Source of the DNA: a bacterium
GTDB lineage: Bacteria; Patescibacteriota; Saccharimonadia; Saccharimonadales; UBA4665
Direction of reading: 5' to 3'
Length of the DNA stretch: 63,505 nucleotides
NCBI GenBank assembly: GCA_021804085.1
Contig: JAJZKM010000003.1
Location: forward strand, 1-63,505
Position 1 is the stretch's first letter. Every line of letters begins with the position of its first letter. The position numbers and the translations under genes were made by a program. The notes beneath the pieces were generated by a model. That model made no database searches. It was not told the DNA's origin and saw nothing but the letters and a program-made list of their open reading frames with translations. This document shows, in pieces, positions 47,271 through 56,844 of this stretch.

Positions 47271-48719
47271 ATGAGTGAGAGTCTATTTTTCTATGATCTT
47301 GAAACCTCTGGTAAAGATCCATCTAAAGACCGAATTATGCAATTTGCAGGCCAGCGTACTGACACAGAACTTAAGCCCATAGGCGACCCCTTCAACGTCA
47401 TCATAAGATTAAACGAAGATGTATTGCCAGACCCTGAAGCAATATTAATTCATGGTATTACGCCACAGCAAACAATCTCAGATGGCATTAGTGAGGCTGA
47501 GTTTCTTGAGTTTTTTTACCAAAAAGTGGTTACCGATAATACTGTTTTCGTTGGTTTTAATAATATTAGTTTTGATGATGAATTTATTAGGTATATTAAT
47601 TACCGTAATTTATACGATCCTTATGCGTGGGCATATGAAAATGGTGCTTCTCGCTGGGACTTGATAGATGTAGTTAGAATGACGCGAGCATTAAGGCCAG
47701 AAGGTATTAATTGGCCCGTAGATGCGTTAGGTGTGAATACTAATAAACTAGCTTTACTTGCTGAAGCTAACTCTATTAAGCATGAATCTGCTCATGATGC
47801 GCTTTCAGATGTTCTAGCAACTATAGATGTGGCTCGACTAATAAAACAAAAGCAAACAAAACTTTATGACTATCTTTTTGGCATTAGAACTAAACAGAAA
47901 GCTGCTGAATTGGTTAATTCCGGACAGCCTTTTATCTACACCTCACCGCATCTTAACTTGGATTATCTTCATACCACTGTAGTGACCAAGGTTGCCGAGC
48001 ACACTAAATCTAGCAGCTATTTAGTTTATGATCTAAGGTATGATCCCAGTCCTTGGATAAAAATGGATATTCAGGAACTTGTCGACTCTTGGCGTTATGT
48101 ATCCCGCGAAGTCTCAGCTGATCCGCGTTTACCAGTAATAAATCTAAAACTGAATCGTTGTCCGGCTATAGCTCCGTATGGAGTCGTAAAAGATGCTGCT
48201 ACTCTACAGCGCTTAAGAATTGATCTTGATAAAATCAATTACAATAGTGGCGTACTTGAAAAAACTGATGGCTCATTTTCCGATAAATTACTTGCAGCTT
48301 TTGAAATATTAGATCAAGAGCGAAAACAAAAGTCGTCTGATAAGAGTGTTGATAGTCAATTATATGATGGATTTTATTCTGAACATGATCGTAGATTAAT
48401 CGGGAAGTTTCATCAAAACCCAGATTTATATAATATTCAAGAACTCAAAAATGATTTAGAAGATCCTAGACTTAGATCTTTATGTGATTTTTACGTAGCC
48501 CACAACAATAAAAAACAGTTAACCCAGGAAGAGCGAATTGCCTGGGATAAATATTTAAATCAACGACTTTTTAACGGTGGTGAGGCTAGCCTATTAGCGA
48601 GGTATTTTAAAAAAATTGAACAGTTGCTCCTTGAGCGAACGGATCCGTCCTCCAAGGTTTTGCTCGAAGATCTCAAGCTGTATGGGGAGTCCTTGATGCC
48701 CAGCTATATCGAAGAATAG
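47271..48719 (+). CDS. sbcB: Exodeoxyribonuclease I
   Basis: 482 aa. DEDD exonuclease: first acidic pair in FFYDLETSGKDP, the second Asp in FVGFNNISFDDEF and the final HDALSDVLATIDVARLI (DEDDh type). The SH3-like and C-terminal helical domains that wrap single-stranded DNA follow (NLKLNRCPAIAPYGV). It degrades single-stranded DNA 3' to 5' in repair and recombination. Immediately adjacent to obgE without a gap. Confidence 0.93.
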   Translation: MSESLFFYDLETSGKDPSKDRIMQFAGQRTDTELKPIGDPFNVIIRLNEDVLPDPEAILIHGITPQQTISDGISEAEFLEFFYQKVVTDNTVFVGFNNISFDDEFIRYINYRNLYDPYAWAYENGASRWDLIDVVRMTRALRPEGINWPVDALGVNTNKLALLAEANSIKHESAHDALSDVLATIDVARLIKQKQTKLYDYLFGIRTKQKAAELVNSGQPFIYTSPHLNLDYLHTTVVTKVAEHTKSSSYLVYDLRYDPSPWIKMDIQELVDSWRYVSREVSADPRLPVINLKLNRCPAIAPYGVVKDAATLQRLRIDLDKINYNSGVLEKTDGSFSDKLLAAFEILDQERKQKSSDKSVDSQLYDGFYSEHDRRLIGKFHQNPDLYNIQELKNDLEDPRLRSLCDFYVAHNNKKQLTQEERIAWDKYLNQRLFNGGEASLLARYFKKIEQLLLERTDPSSKVLLEDLKLYGESLMPSYIEE

Positions 48720-48890
48720 ACGTCGCCGTTTAGAAATTCTATATTTTTTTAATATATCTTGTACTTTTTGTTGGAAATTATTGCTAAAGTGATAAAAAAT
48801 CATAAAGGTAATTCCAAGCGCTAATATGCACCACATTCCAAAATTAATATTAGTTCCGATCATAATACTCAAAGATAGTAAGGCGTTCAC
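48594..48890 (-). CDS. Possible small membrane protein overlapping the sbcB 3' end
   Basis: 98 codons from GTG 48890 on the minus strand. The N-terminal part lies in non-coding DNA and looks protein-like: one transmembrane helix (MWCILALGITFMIFYHF) then a basic segment (QQKVQDILKKYRISKRRR). GGAGAG lies 8 nt before the GTG. The last 126 bp run antisense through sbcB, so that part may be fortuitous. It may be real, extended by loss of an original stop; support is limited. Confidence 0.35.
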   Translation of the reverse strand: MNALLSLSIMIGTNINFGMWCILALGITFMIFYHFSNNFQQKVQDILKKYRISKRRRLFFDIAGHQGLPIQLEIFEQNLGGRIRSLKEQLFNFFKIPR

Positions 48891-48978
48891 TGGATCTGCT
48901 CTCCCTTAGTAAAGATATAAGTGAAAATACCACAATATAGAAAAATAGTCAATATGATGTAAAAGATAATACTGGAGT

Positions 48979-49008
48979 TTGGAACAAAGTGATTTTTTCA
49001 GATATAAT
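48979..49008 (+). promoter_or_regulatory. Promoter of uvrA
   Basis: TTGGAA (48979-48984) and TATAAT (49003-49008), 18 bp apart. The -35 box coincides with the TTG that the ORF track uses as start, which rules that start out. The transcript should begin near 49015, giving a leader of about 27 nt. No LexA-type box seen. Confidence 0.65.
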
Positions 49009-49041
49009 AGACGGGTTTACATAAAGAGATTTCAATATATA

Positions 49042-51855
49042 ATGTCAGATTTTATTACGGTTCAAGGTGCGCGAGAGCATAATTTAAACAATGTTAGCGT
49101 TAAAATTCCTAGGAATAAATTAGTTGTTATAACTGGGCTATCTGGGTCAGGAAAGTCTTCGCTTGCTTTTGATACTATTTATGCTGAGGGCCAGCGTCGT
49201 TATGTCGAGAGCTTAAGTTCTTATGCAAGACAATTTCTTGGATTAATGGAAAAGCCAGACGTTGATCAAATTGATGGTTTAAGTCCAGCTATTTCAATAG
49301 ATCAAAAATCTACTAGTCGTAATCCTCGTTCGACGGTTGCTACAGTTACGGAAATATATGATTATTTACGATTGCTTTATGCACGGATTGGCGTACCGCA
49401 CTGTCCGATTGATGGCGTTGTAGTTGAGCGTCGAACTCCAGAAGGCATCATTGAACAGATATCTAAAGCCATTTTTGGTAAACGATCAATTATTTTGGCG
49501 CCTATTGTCGTGGATAAAAAAGGTGCCTTTGAACACATTCCTGAGCAATATAGTCGTGCTGGTTTTGCTAGAGCAAGAGTAGACGGAGTAATCTATGCCC
49601 TCGATGAATTTCCTGAATTAGATAAAAATATACGCCACAATATTGAAATTGTTGTTGATCGTTTAATACTAGACAATGAAAACAGAACGCGCTTGGTTCA
49701 GAGTGTCGAGCAGTCTTTAGATATAACTGGCGGGAATGTTTACGTACTTGACGCTGATAATGCTGAAATTACGACTTATAGTATGCGATATGCTTGCCCG
49801 AATCATCCAGAAGTGACGATACCTGAGCTGGAACCTAGAACTTTTAGTTTCAACTCGCCTCACGGAGCCTGTCCTGTTTGTACGGGCCTTGGCTCTAGGC
49901 TCGAAGTTGATCCTGCACTGGTAATACCAAATGGGCGGTTGACTATTGCCGAGGGGGCGATTCGTCCATACAACAGGATTAACGTAGATAATTGGTATAT
50001 GAAAAAACTTTCAATGGTTGCGGAACGCTATAATTTTTCGGTGCACGTTCCTACTGGAGAATTGACGGAAGACCAGTTGAAATTAATATTATATGGAACT
50101 GGAAATGAAAAATATCGTATTAGTATAAGTTCCGGTCGTAGTTTTGAGAGTACCTTTGAGGGAGTTATTCCTAATCTGGAACGTAGACACAAAGAAACCG
50201 ATAGTGAATTTATTCGTAAAGATATAGAGAGGTTTATGCAAGAGCGGCCTTGTCATAAATGTCACGGGCTAAGGTTAAAACCTGAAGTGTTGGCTATAAC
50301 TGTTAATAATGATTCAATAATGGATGTTTGCAATCTATCAATAACTGATGCTCTTGCTTGGATCAATAATCTGGAGCTTAACGCGAATGAAGCTCATATT
50401 GCAAATCTAATTATTAAGGAAATATCTGCTCGCCTAAAATTTCTTATTGATGTTGGACTGGATTACTTAACCTTACTTAGAAGCGCTACTACTCTTAGTG
50501 GGGGAGAAGCTCAACGTATTCGGCTGGCAACTCAGATTGGATCGGGCTTAATGGGAGTGCTATATGTGTTGGACGAACCAAGCATTGGTCTTCATCAACG
50601 AGACAATGCTCGTTTGATTGATACACTTAAGAGACTTCGAGATCTTGGAAATTCTGTTATCGTAGTGGAGCACGATGAAGAAACTATACGTTGTGCTGAT
50701 TATTTGTTAGATATAGGTCCGGGTGCCGGTATTCATGGTGGCGATGTAGTCGCCGAAGGTACTCCTGATCAGGTATCTGCAATGACAAGCAGGAGTATTA
50801 CTGCGCGCTACCTATCTGGGGAAATGAAAATTCTTGTACCCAAAAAACGTAGGCAAGGTAATGGTAAGACTCTCAAAATTTTGGGAGCTAGGGAAAATAA
50901 TCTTAAAAATGTTAATGTTACCATACCTCTTGGCTGTTTGGTTGTTGTTAGTGGCGTAAGTGGATCGGGAAAATCGAGTTTAATAAATGACATTTTAGCT
51001 AAGGAGCTTCTAGCTAGATTGAATAGAGCCAATACGGTACCCGGTAGACATGATGACATTGAAGGAATCTCCGAATTGGATAAGGCTATAATTATTGATC
51101 AAAGTCCTATAGGGCGTACGCCTAGATCTAACCCGGCAACATATACTGGATTATTTACGCCAATTAGGGAATTATTCGCCGGTGTTCCAGAGGCACGTCT
51201 AAGAGGATATAGTGCTGGGAGGTTTAGTTTTAATGTTCGGGGAGGAAGATGTGAAAATTGTCGAGGGGATGGAATTATAAAGATTGAGATGCATTTTTTA
51301 CCGGATGTATATATTCCCTGTGAGGTTTGTGAGGGAAAACGTTATAATCGCGAAGCTCTTGAGATACACTTCCTAGGGAAAGATATTAGCGAAGTTCTTG
51401 GCATGACTTGTGAACAGGCCTTAGATTTTTTTTCAAACATACCAGCAATTAGTAGAAAGCTACAAACATTGGTAGATGTAGGATTGGGCTATATTACTCT
51501 TGGGCAACCGGCAACTACGCTAAGTGGAGGAGAAGCCCAAAGAATTAAATTAGCTAGCGAGCTTAGCCGTCGGGCAACAGGTAGAACATTATATATTCTT
51601 GACGAGCCTACAACTGGTCTACATATTGCCGATGTTGAGAAATTGCTCGATATGATGCATGCATTAGTTAATGCCGGTAACAGTATGATTGTTATCGAGC
51701 ATAATCTTGATGTAATAAAAAATGCTGACTATCTGATTGATATGGGTCCTGAGGGTGGCGACGCTGGCGGAAACGTAATTGCATGCGGTACTCCTGAAAC
51801 AGTAGCCTCGAGTAAAGATAGTTATACCGGGGAATTTTTAAGAAAGATTATGTGA
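49042..51855 (+). CDS. uvrA: Excinuclease ABC subunit A
   Basis: 937 aa from ATG 49042 ([18 protein letters not shown], the family's normal opening); the track's 48979 start lies in the promoter. Two ABC ATPase modules: Walker [15 protein letters not shown] and [14 protein letters not shown], signature [10 protein letters not shown] twice, Walker [11 protein letters not shown] and [10 protein letters not shown]. Zn-binding Cys pairs [24 protein letters not shown] and [10 protein letters not shown] are present. It finds damaged DNA with UvrB; uvrC and uvrD are also in the window, uvrB is not. Confidence 0.97.
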   Translation: MSDFITVQGAREHNLNNVSVKIPRNKLVVITGLSGSGKSSLAFDTIYAEGQRRYVESLSSYARQFLGLMEKPDVDQIDGLSPAISIDQKSTSRNPRSTVATVTEIYDYLRLLYARIGVPHCPIDGVVVERRTPEGIIEQISKAIFGKRSIILAPIVVDKKGAFEHIPEQYSRAGFARARVDGVIYALDEFPELDKNIRHNIEIVVDRLILDNENRTRLVQSVEQSLDITGGNVYVLDADNAEITTYSMRYACPNHPEVTIPELEPRTFSFNSPHGACPVCTGLGSRLEVDPALVIPNGRLTIAEGAIRPYNRINVDNWYMKKLSMVAERYNFSVHVPTGELTEDQLKLILYGTGNEKYRISISSGRSFESTFEGVIPNLERRHKETDSEFIRKDIERFMQERPCHKCHGLRLKPEVLAITVNNDSIMDVCNLSITDALAWINNLELNANEAHIANLIIKEISARLKFLIDVGLDYLTLLRSATTLSGGEAQRIRLATQIGSGLMGVLYVLDEPSIGLHQRDNARLIDTLKRLRDLGNSVIVVEHDEETIRCADYLLDIGPGAGIHGGDVVAEGTPDQVSAMTSRSITARYLSGEMKILVPKKRRQGNGKTLKILGARENNLKNVNVTIPLGCLVVVSGVSGSGKSSLINDILAKELLARLNRANTVPGRHDDIEGISELDKAIIIDQSPIGRTPRSNPATYTGLFTPIRELFAGVPEARLRGYSAGRFSFNVRGGRCENCRGDGIIKIEMHFLPDVYIPCEVCEGKRYNREALEIHFLGKDISEVLGMTCEQALDFFSNIPAISRKLQTLVDVGLGYITLGQPATTLSGGEAQRIKLASELSRRATGRTLYILDEPTTGLHIADVEKLLDMMHALVNAGNSMIVIEHNLDVIKNADYLIDMGPEGGDAGGNVIACGTPETVASSKDSYTGEFLRKIM

Positions 51856-51876
51856 TAGAATATTACTCTCTATTTC

Positions 51877-51885
51877 TGTTATAAT
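51877..51885 (+). promoter_or_regulatory. Extended -10 promoter of rplY
   Basis: TGT-TATAAT, an extended -10 element without a clear -35 box, 24 bp before the rplY start; AAAAAGGT serves as ribosome-binding site. Confidence 0.55.
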
Positions 51886-51909
51886 AGAATTTAACTAAAA
51901 AGGTATCTT

Positions 51910-52593
51910 ATGTCTCAGGATATAATTAATTTGGCTTTAGAGCCACGAACTATTACAGGTAAATCAGTAAAACATCTTAGGAATGCAGGAAAAATCCCGG
52001 CTGTTATTCATGATCATGGTCGTCCATCCATAGTGGTCGAGGTCGACGCTCTGGCGCTTAAGAAAGTATATAGCCAGGCCGGAAAACATCATCCACTAAA
52101 TATTACTGCTGACGGAAAAACATATACAGCAATGATTAAATCTGTAGAATTTGAGCCTAGACATAATCGGCTAAACCATGTTGTATTTAATGCTGTTTCT
52201 GCAGATCAAATGGTAGAGGCGGAAATTCCAATTGAGCCAAAGTATAGTGAGGGGAACGAGGCTTCACCTGCAGAAAAAGCTGGTCTAATTGTTTTGAATA
52301 ATATTGAAGTTGTAGAGGTTGAGGCTTTGCCAAAAGATCTGCCGGATGTAATTTACTACGATGCCGAAAAGCTTATTGAAGTCGGTGATCATATGTCGGT
52401 GGCGGATCTAATGACTCCACCAAAAGTCTCGATAAAAACTGAATCAAGTCAGGTTATAGCTACTGTATATGAGCCAAGCGCTCTTGCTGCTGCTAATGAT
52501 GCTGCAGGTGGCGGGGAAGAAGAAGTGTTAGTTGAAGATAGTGGATCCGAAGATACTAATGCACCAAATAAAGAATCCGGTAAGGAAGAGTAG
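51910..52593 (+). CDS. rplY: 50S ribosomal protein L25 / general stress protein Ctc
   Basis: 227 aa, the long (Ctc) form. The N-terminal 5S-rRNA-binding domain (LALEPRTITGKSVKHLRNAGKIPAVIH) is followed by the TL5 beta domain (IEVVEVEALPKDLPDVIYYDAEKLIEVGDHM) and an acidic tail of about 40 residues (GGGEEEVLVEDSGSEDTN). In CPR ribosomes this protein is often present in the long form. Has its own promoter. Confidence 0.94.
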   Translation: MSQDIINLALEPRTITGKSVKHLRNAGKIPAVIHDHGRPSIVVEVDALALKKVYSQAGKHHPLNITADGKTYTAMIKSVEFEPRHNRLNHVVFNAVSADQMVEAEIPIEPKYSEGNEASPAEKAGLIVLNNIEVVEVEALPKDLPDVIYYDAEKLIEVGDHMSVADLMTPPKVSIKTESSQVIATVYEPSALAAANDAAGGGEEEVLVEDSGSEDTNAPNKESGKEE

Positions 52594-52666
52594 ACTTTAG
52601 CCCTAAAGTTCCTAGTTAATATAAAGAAGCGTATACTATGATGTTGGTTTGTTAGGGTAATATAAC

Positions 52667-54193
52667 GTGACAGAAAAATCTTTCTTTACTTTCGAAGACG
52701 ACGAAGATGATGACTCTAAGAAGGATGAAAAACTTATTTCGTCAAGCAATGATTTGTTGCGGAAAGAACATTCCAAAGAAGAGGTTGCGGGCCAGACTTT
52801 GAAGTTGGTTCATTATTTTCTAGAGAAAGAGCAAAAGCAAGAGAATGATTTGGATCTTGAAAATTCTGAAATTCAGACTCTAGAAGATTTTGATAATGAA
52901 GAGAGTTATATCAATAAAGAGCTTGCAATAGATCATCTCAACGATCCTGTAGTAGACGGTCAAGTGCAGCCACAAGTAGAAGGTTTTCTTAACGAAGTTG
53001 TTTCAGGTGTAAGTCCCGAAGAAGCCTATGACAAGATGTTAAATGATAATCTTTATCAAAATAACATTGAAATAAGTAGTAAAGAAGCTGCTGGAAACGA
53101 AGGAAGAGAAGATATTCATCAGTTACTCGGACAAAATGATGAAGTATATGAGGAAAACCATACCGAACCTGATATAAAAACCATACCTCATAATCTTGGT
53201 TCTGATTCTGACACTCTAAAGGTGCCACATGATCGTGAACACATAGAACCAAAAAAAGAGGTAATACTACCAAAAAGATCTGAACAATCTTCAACTATTA
53301 ATAGACTTGCTGAATATATAATTACGGAGCAGCGTAAAACGAAGATTAGTAAAGCACGAGAAACCGAGCGAAAAAAACTTGGAAAAAAGATAAAGGCAAT
53401 GGAGCAAAATCTTACATTGAAAGAAAACACCTTACAGGAACTAGGTGAAAAACAAAAGAAAGAAAATAAGTTTTTGATCGAACAGGATAAATTAAATGCT
53501 AAAAAGGCTGATGTAGAACATTTAGCAGATTTTGTTATTGCAACAAATAAAGAGCGATCTCGATCAAAAATAAACTCAGAAAATATCCCCAGGCCTATAG
53601 AAACAAACATCTTCGAACAGGATAAATTAAATGCTAAAAAGGCTGATGTAGAACATTTAGCAGATTTTGTTATTGCAACAAATAAAGAGCGATCTCGATC
53701 AAAAATAAACTCAGATTCTGTTCATGTTCCAGATCCGATAAAGGTAATTGGACGAGATAAGTTATTGGAATTAAGTAAAGACATAACAGTAGAAGGTGCA
53801 TCTCTTAAGGATATGTATGAAAATCATCTTTTTGGAGAGGGTGCTTTAAGGCGTTTAGTCAGTGCGCATACTAAAGGAGAAGAGATTAGCACAATGGTAC
53901 GTAGAGAAGTCTTAGAGAGGCAAGTGGATTTTGAGCGTGACCCTATGATGCGTGATCGTGATTATTCTACGGTTGATTCAGAGAACTTATTATCCTCGAT
54001 AACTTCAGATAGAAAAGTCCAACAATCTACTGGGTTTCAATCTGATTCAATTAATAAAAGCGAAAATGAAAATCTAGTTACTCAACAGGATTTTGACGGC
54101 AAAAGCAAAACGGTAAAAGTACGTGCTCTTCCGACCTTAATGGTGGTGATCATAATTCTTATTATTGGGATAATTGTTTATGCTGCTGGATAA
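52667..54193 (+). CDS. Tail-anchored, coiled-coil acidic protein with internal repeat
   Basis: 508 aa, unknown function. Highly charged throughout: an acidic N-terminal third (FEDDEDDDSKKDEK), a Lys/Glu coiled coil (about 210-275), two nearly identical 45-residue units beginning EQDKLNAKKADVEHLADFV, a region ending with DRDYSTVDSE, and a C-terminal transmembrane helix (LPTLMVVIIILIIGIIVYAAG), so most of the protein faces the cytoplasm or is tail-anchored outward. GTG start behind TTAGGG. No family recognised. Confidence 0.75.
   Translation: MTEKSFFTFEDDEDDDSKKDEKLISSSNDLLRKEHSKEEVAGQTLKLVHYFLEKEQKQENDLDLENSEIQTLEDFDNEESYINKELAIDHLNDPVVDGQVQPQVEGFLNEVVSGVSPEEAYDKMLNDNLYQNNIEISSKEAAGNEGREDIHQLLGQNDEVYEENHTEPDIKTIPHNLGSDSDTLKVPHDREHIEPKKEVILPKRSEQSSTINRLAEYIITEQRKTKISKARETERKKLGKKIKAMEQNLTLKENTLQELGEKQKKENKFLIEQDKLNAKKADVEHLADFVIATNKERSRSKINSENIPRPIETNIFEQDKLNAKKADVEHLADFVIATNKERSRSKINSDSVHVPDPIKVIGRDKLLELSKDITVEGASLKDMYENHLFGEGALRRLVSAHTKGEEISTMVRREVLERQVDFERDPMMRDRDYSTVDSENLLSSITSDRKVQQSTGFQSDSINKSENENLVTQQDFDGKSKTVKVRALPTLMVVIIILIIGIIVYAAG
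53478..53715 (+). repeat. Two identical 103-bp direct repeats, period 135 bp
   Basis: 53478-53580 and 53613-53715 agree at all 103 positions that I compared, separated by 32 bp. The period is a multiple of three, so the reading frame is kept and 45 residues are duplicated. Perfect identity including third codon positions points to a very recent duplication or ongoing gene conversion. Confidence 0.95.
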
Positions 54194-54225
54194 AAATACG
54201 AAACTTTAGTTATAATTTCATGAAG

Positions 54226-55107
54226 ATGCAAAAGATAATTCTATATTACGTATTCACTCCTTTATCTGATCCTGTTGCCATAAAGCTTTGGCAGAATAGT
54301 TTGGCTCGGAGTTTAAGTCTGAAAGGGCGAATTATTGTTTCTAGACAAGGATTGAATGCGACGCTTGGTGGTGAGATGGGTAATCTCAAGACATATATTA
54401 AGGAGACTAAAAATTATCCATCTTTTAAAGGTGCAATATTCAAATGGAGTGATGGTGTAGCGGATGATTTTCCTCGCTTGAGCGTTAAATTACGCGACGA
54501 ACTAGTTAGTTTCAAATCGCCTAAGGATATTAATGTTACGGTAAACGGAATAATTGGTGGGGGTAAACGCATCCGACCGTCTGAACTTCATGATCTCATT
54601 AAAAATAATACTAACGATGTGGTATTTGTTGACGGTAGAAATAAGCAAGAAGCTGCGATAGGTAGGTTTAAAAATGCAGTTGTATTTGATGTAAATCATA
54701 CTAGGGATTTTTTGGAGGAGATAGATAAACCCAAGTATTCTTCTTTAAAAGAAAAAACAGTTGTTACGTATTGCACCGGGGGTATACGATGCGAGGTACT
54801 GAGTAAACTACTTATTGATGCTGGATATAAAGATGTTTATCAACTTGATGGTGGCATTATTACTTATCTTGACCAATACAAAGATCAAGGACTGTGGGAG
54901 GGTTCGTTGTATGTTTTTGATCGTCGTCAAAGCATAAAAGCTTCTCCTAACGCCAAAACGATCGGTATTTGTAGCTATTGCTCCGATCCTACAGAGCGCT
55001 ACATTAATTGTAGTAACAGTCAATGCAATGAGCTTATTTTGGCGTGTCAAAAATGCGCGCCTAAAAGTAGCGAATGTGTAAATTGCCTCACTACGTTAAA
55101 TCGTTGA
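54226..55107 (+). CDS. trhO: tRNA uridine-34 5-hydroxylase, rhodanese-type (TrhO/YceA)
   Basis: 293 aa. N-terminal ferredoxin-like domain (IILYYVFTPLSDP, IIVSRQGLNATLGG, FPRLSVKLRDELV), then a rhodanese domain with its active Cys in VVTYCTGGIRCE, and a C-terminal Cys-rich segment (CSYCSDP, CSNSQC, CQKCAP, CVNC) that probably binds zinc. Family members hydroxylate U34 of certain tRNAs using O2. Two ATGs (54220, 54226) follow TATAAT at 54211-54216; the second fits a leaderless transcript. Confidence 0.92.
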   Translation: MQKIILYYVFTPLSDPVAIKLWQNSLARSLSLKGRIIVSRQGLNATLGGEMGNLKTYIKETKNYPSFKGAIFKWSDGVADDFPRLSVKLRDELVSFKSPKDINVTVNGIIGGGKRIRPSELHDLIKNNTNDVVFVDGRNKQEAAIGRFKNAVVFDVNHTRDFLEEIDKPKYSSLKEKTVVTYCTGGIRCEVLSKLLIDAGYKDVYQLDGGIITYLDQYKDQGLWEGSLYVFDRRQSIKASPNAKTIGICSYCSDPTERYINCSNSQCNELILACQKCAPKSSECVNCLTTLNR

Positions 55108-55165
55108 AATAAAAAGCATTTTAATTCACTATAGATATGGGCGATGCGTGATTGCTGGACTGATT

Positions 55166-55281
55166 CTTAATGTTTATCTTGATGTCACCTCATTAGTGGT
55201 GTTGGTCAATGCGTAAACATAAGTATCGGTTTTATCATGTTGAACCTTTAGATGAAACCCTAAACTAGGGCTTTAGGTTCA
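55166..55281. ncRNA. Two structured hairpins in the trhO-uvrC gap (possible RNA element)
   Basis: A long broken hairpin at 55166-55223 pairs ATGTTTA with TAAACAT, TTGA with TCAA and CACC with GGTG around the loop TCATTAGT. A second one at 55241-55281 pairs TGAACCT with AGGTTCA and inside it CCCTA with TAGGG. Neither has a T-run. They could be a small RNA, a leader element of uvrC, or processing signals; I recognise no RNA family. Confidence 0.4.
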
Positions 55282-55338
55282 TAATAGATATGTTTTTGCC
55301 CTTAATTTTCTAGGCCTTAATCAAGATTGAAAGAAATA

Positions 55339-56838
55339 ATGATGGATAGAGAAATTGTTAAAAAATTATCGATTATTCCTATGGTGCCTGGGGTCTATTT
55401 TTTTAAAGACAGTAATGGTGAGATAATCTATATCGGTAAAGCGGCTAAACTTCGCAATCGAGTACGTCAGTACTTTCAGACAAGTCGTAAACGTGATCCA
55501 AAAACTTCAGCACTAATTCGAGAAATAGCCGATATTGAATGGCTAGAGGTAGAAACTGAACTTGACGCAATTTTTTTAGAGGCTGAACTTATTCGTCGAT
55601 ATTTGCCACGATACAATATTCTTTTAAGGGATGATAAAGCGCTAGCATACATTAGAATAAATTATGACAGCGATTATCCTACGGTTGACTTTACTAGGCG
55701 TCCTTTAGATGATGGGGCGCGTTATTTTGGTCCATATTCTTCGGTTAGTGCAATTCGTCAAGCGCTTAAATATTTACGTAAAGCCTTTCCTTACGCTACT
55801 AAAGTTCAACCAAATCAGAAACGTGCAAATTTACATTATCATCTTGGTCTAGACCCTGGTCTTGAAGATGGCAAAACATCCCTCGAAGATTATAGAGCTA
55901 ATCTAAGGAAGTTGATGGGCTATCTCAGTGGTAAGCGTGTAAGTATTATTAGTGAGCTCGAAAGAGACATGAAACGAGCTTCAAATAGTCAGGATTTTGA
56001 GAAAGCTGCTCACATTCGAGATCAATTGATGAGTTTAAGGTGTCTCACCGATCAAATCGGTTTTAGTGACAAGGAATTTGGAGATATTAGTAAAGAACCT
56101 GGACTGAGAGAATTGGCAAAACTTTTTAATTTAGTGAATTATCCACGTCGGATAGAAGGTTATGATATTAGTCACATGCAAGGAACCGATGTTGTGGCAA
56201 GCATGGTAGTATTCACAAATGGTGTGAGCAATAAAACTCAATACCGTAAGTTTAAGACCAAAAAAGAGATAAATAATGATTTTTTTAACATGCAGGAAAC
56301 CATCCGCCGTAGACTTAAACATTTGAAAGACTGGGGAGTGCCAGATCTAATATTGATTGATGGAGGAAAAGGTCAGCTCGACGCAGCGTTAAAGGCGCGA
56401 GAGGAGATACCTGAAGCCTCTAATATTCCTTTTATTGGACTAGCAAAAAGAGAGGAACAGATAGTAATTGAAAGTCAAAGAAGCAAAATTAAGTTAAATC
56501 ACAGCTTAATTCAGGAAATGCATGGGCATGCTGTATTATCCGAGCGTTTTATATTAATTACTTTGCCTAGAAATAGTAATGTAGTCAAGCTATTGCAAAG
56601 GGTCAGGGATGAAAGCCATCGTTTTGCAGTTAGTTATCATTCAACACTTAAAACGCACAGAATGACAGTGTCATCATTAGAAGATATCCCTGGAATTGGA
56701 CCACAGACCAGAAAACAACTTATTAAACGTTTTGGCTCGGTCAAAGGAATACTTGGAGCAAGTGAGGATGATTTGGTGGCAGAAATTGGACCTGCTCGGG
56801 CGAAGGTGGTTAAGTCTGGTCTAAATCTGATAAGCTAG
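55339..56838 (+). CDS. uvrC: Excinuclease ABC subunit C
   Basis: 499 aa from ATG 55339, about 100 shorter than typical UvrC. GIY-YIG nuclease domain: IPMVPGVYFFKDSNGEIIYIGKA with ALAYIRIN; UVR motif ERDMKRASNSQDFEKAAHIRDQL; RNase H-like endonuclease GYDISHMQGTDVVASMVVF and LILIDGGKGQLDAAL; C-terminal helix-hairpin-helix pair DIPGIGPQTRKQLIKRFGS. The missing length is in the middle (the usual Cys-rich insertion). It cuts both sides of a lesion. Confidence 0.95.
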   Translation: MMDREIVKKLSIIPMVPGVYFFKDSNGEIIYIGKAAKLRNRVRQYFQTSRKRDPKTSALIREIADIEWLEVETELDAIFLEAELIRRYLPRYNILLRDDKALAYIRINYDSDYPTVDFTRRPLDDGARYFGPYSSVSAIRQALKYLRKAFPYATKVQPNQKRANLHYHLGLDPGLEDGKTSLEDYRANLRKLMGYLSGKRVSIISELERDMKRASNSQDFEKAAHIRDQLMSLRCLTDQIGFSDKEFGDISKEPGLRELAKLFNLVNYPRRIEGYDISHMQGTDVVASMVVFTNGVSNKTQYRKFKTKKEINNDFFNMQETIRRRLKHLKDWGVPDLILIDGGKGQLDAALKAREEIPEASNIPFIGLAKREEQIVIESQRSKIKLNHSLIQEMHGHAVLSERFILITLPRNSNVVKLLQRVRDESHRFAVSYHSTLKTHRMTVSSLEDIPGIGPQTRKQLIKRFGSVKGILGASEDDLVAEIGPARAKVVKSGLNLIS

Positions 56839-56844
56839 AGTAGT

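Noticed and set aside
48979-49041. Upstream start of uvrA
   Set aside because: The TTG is part of the -35 box and the TATAAT lies within the extension; the family opening [14 protein letters not shown] is at 49042.
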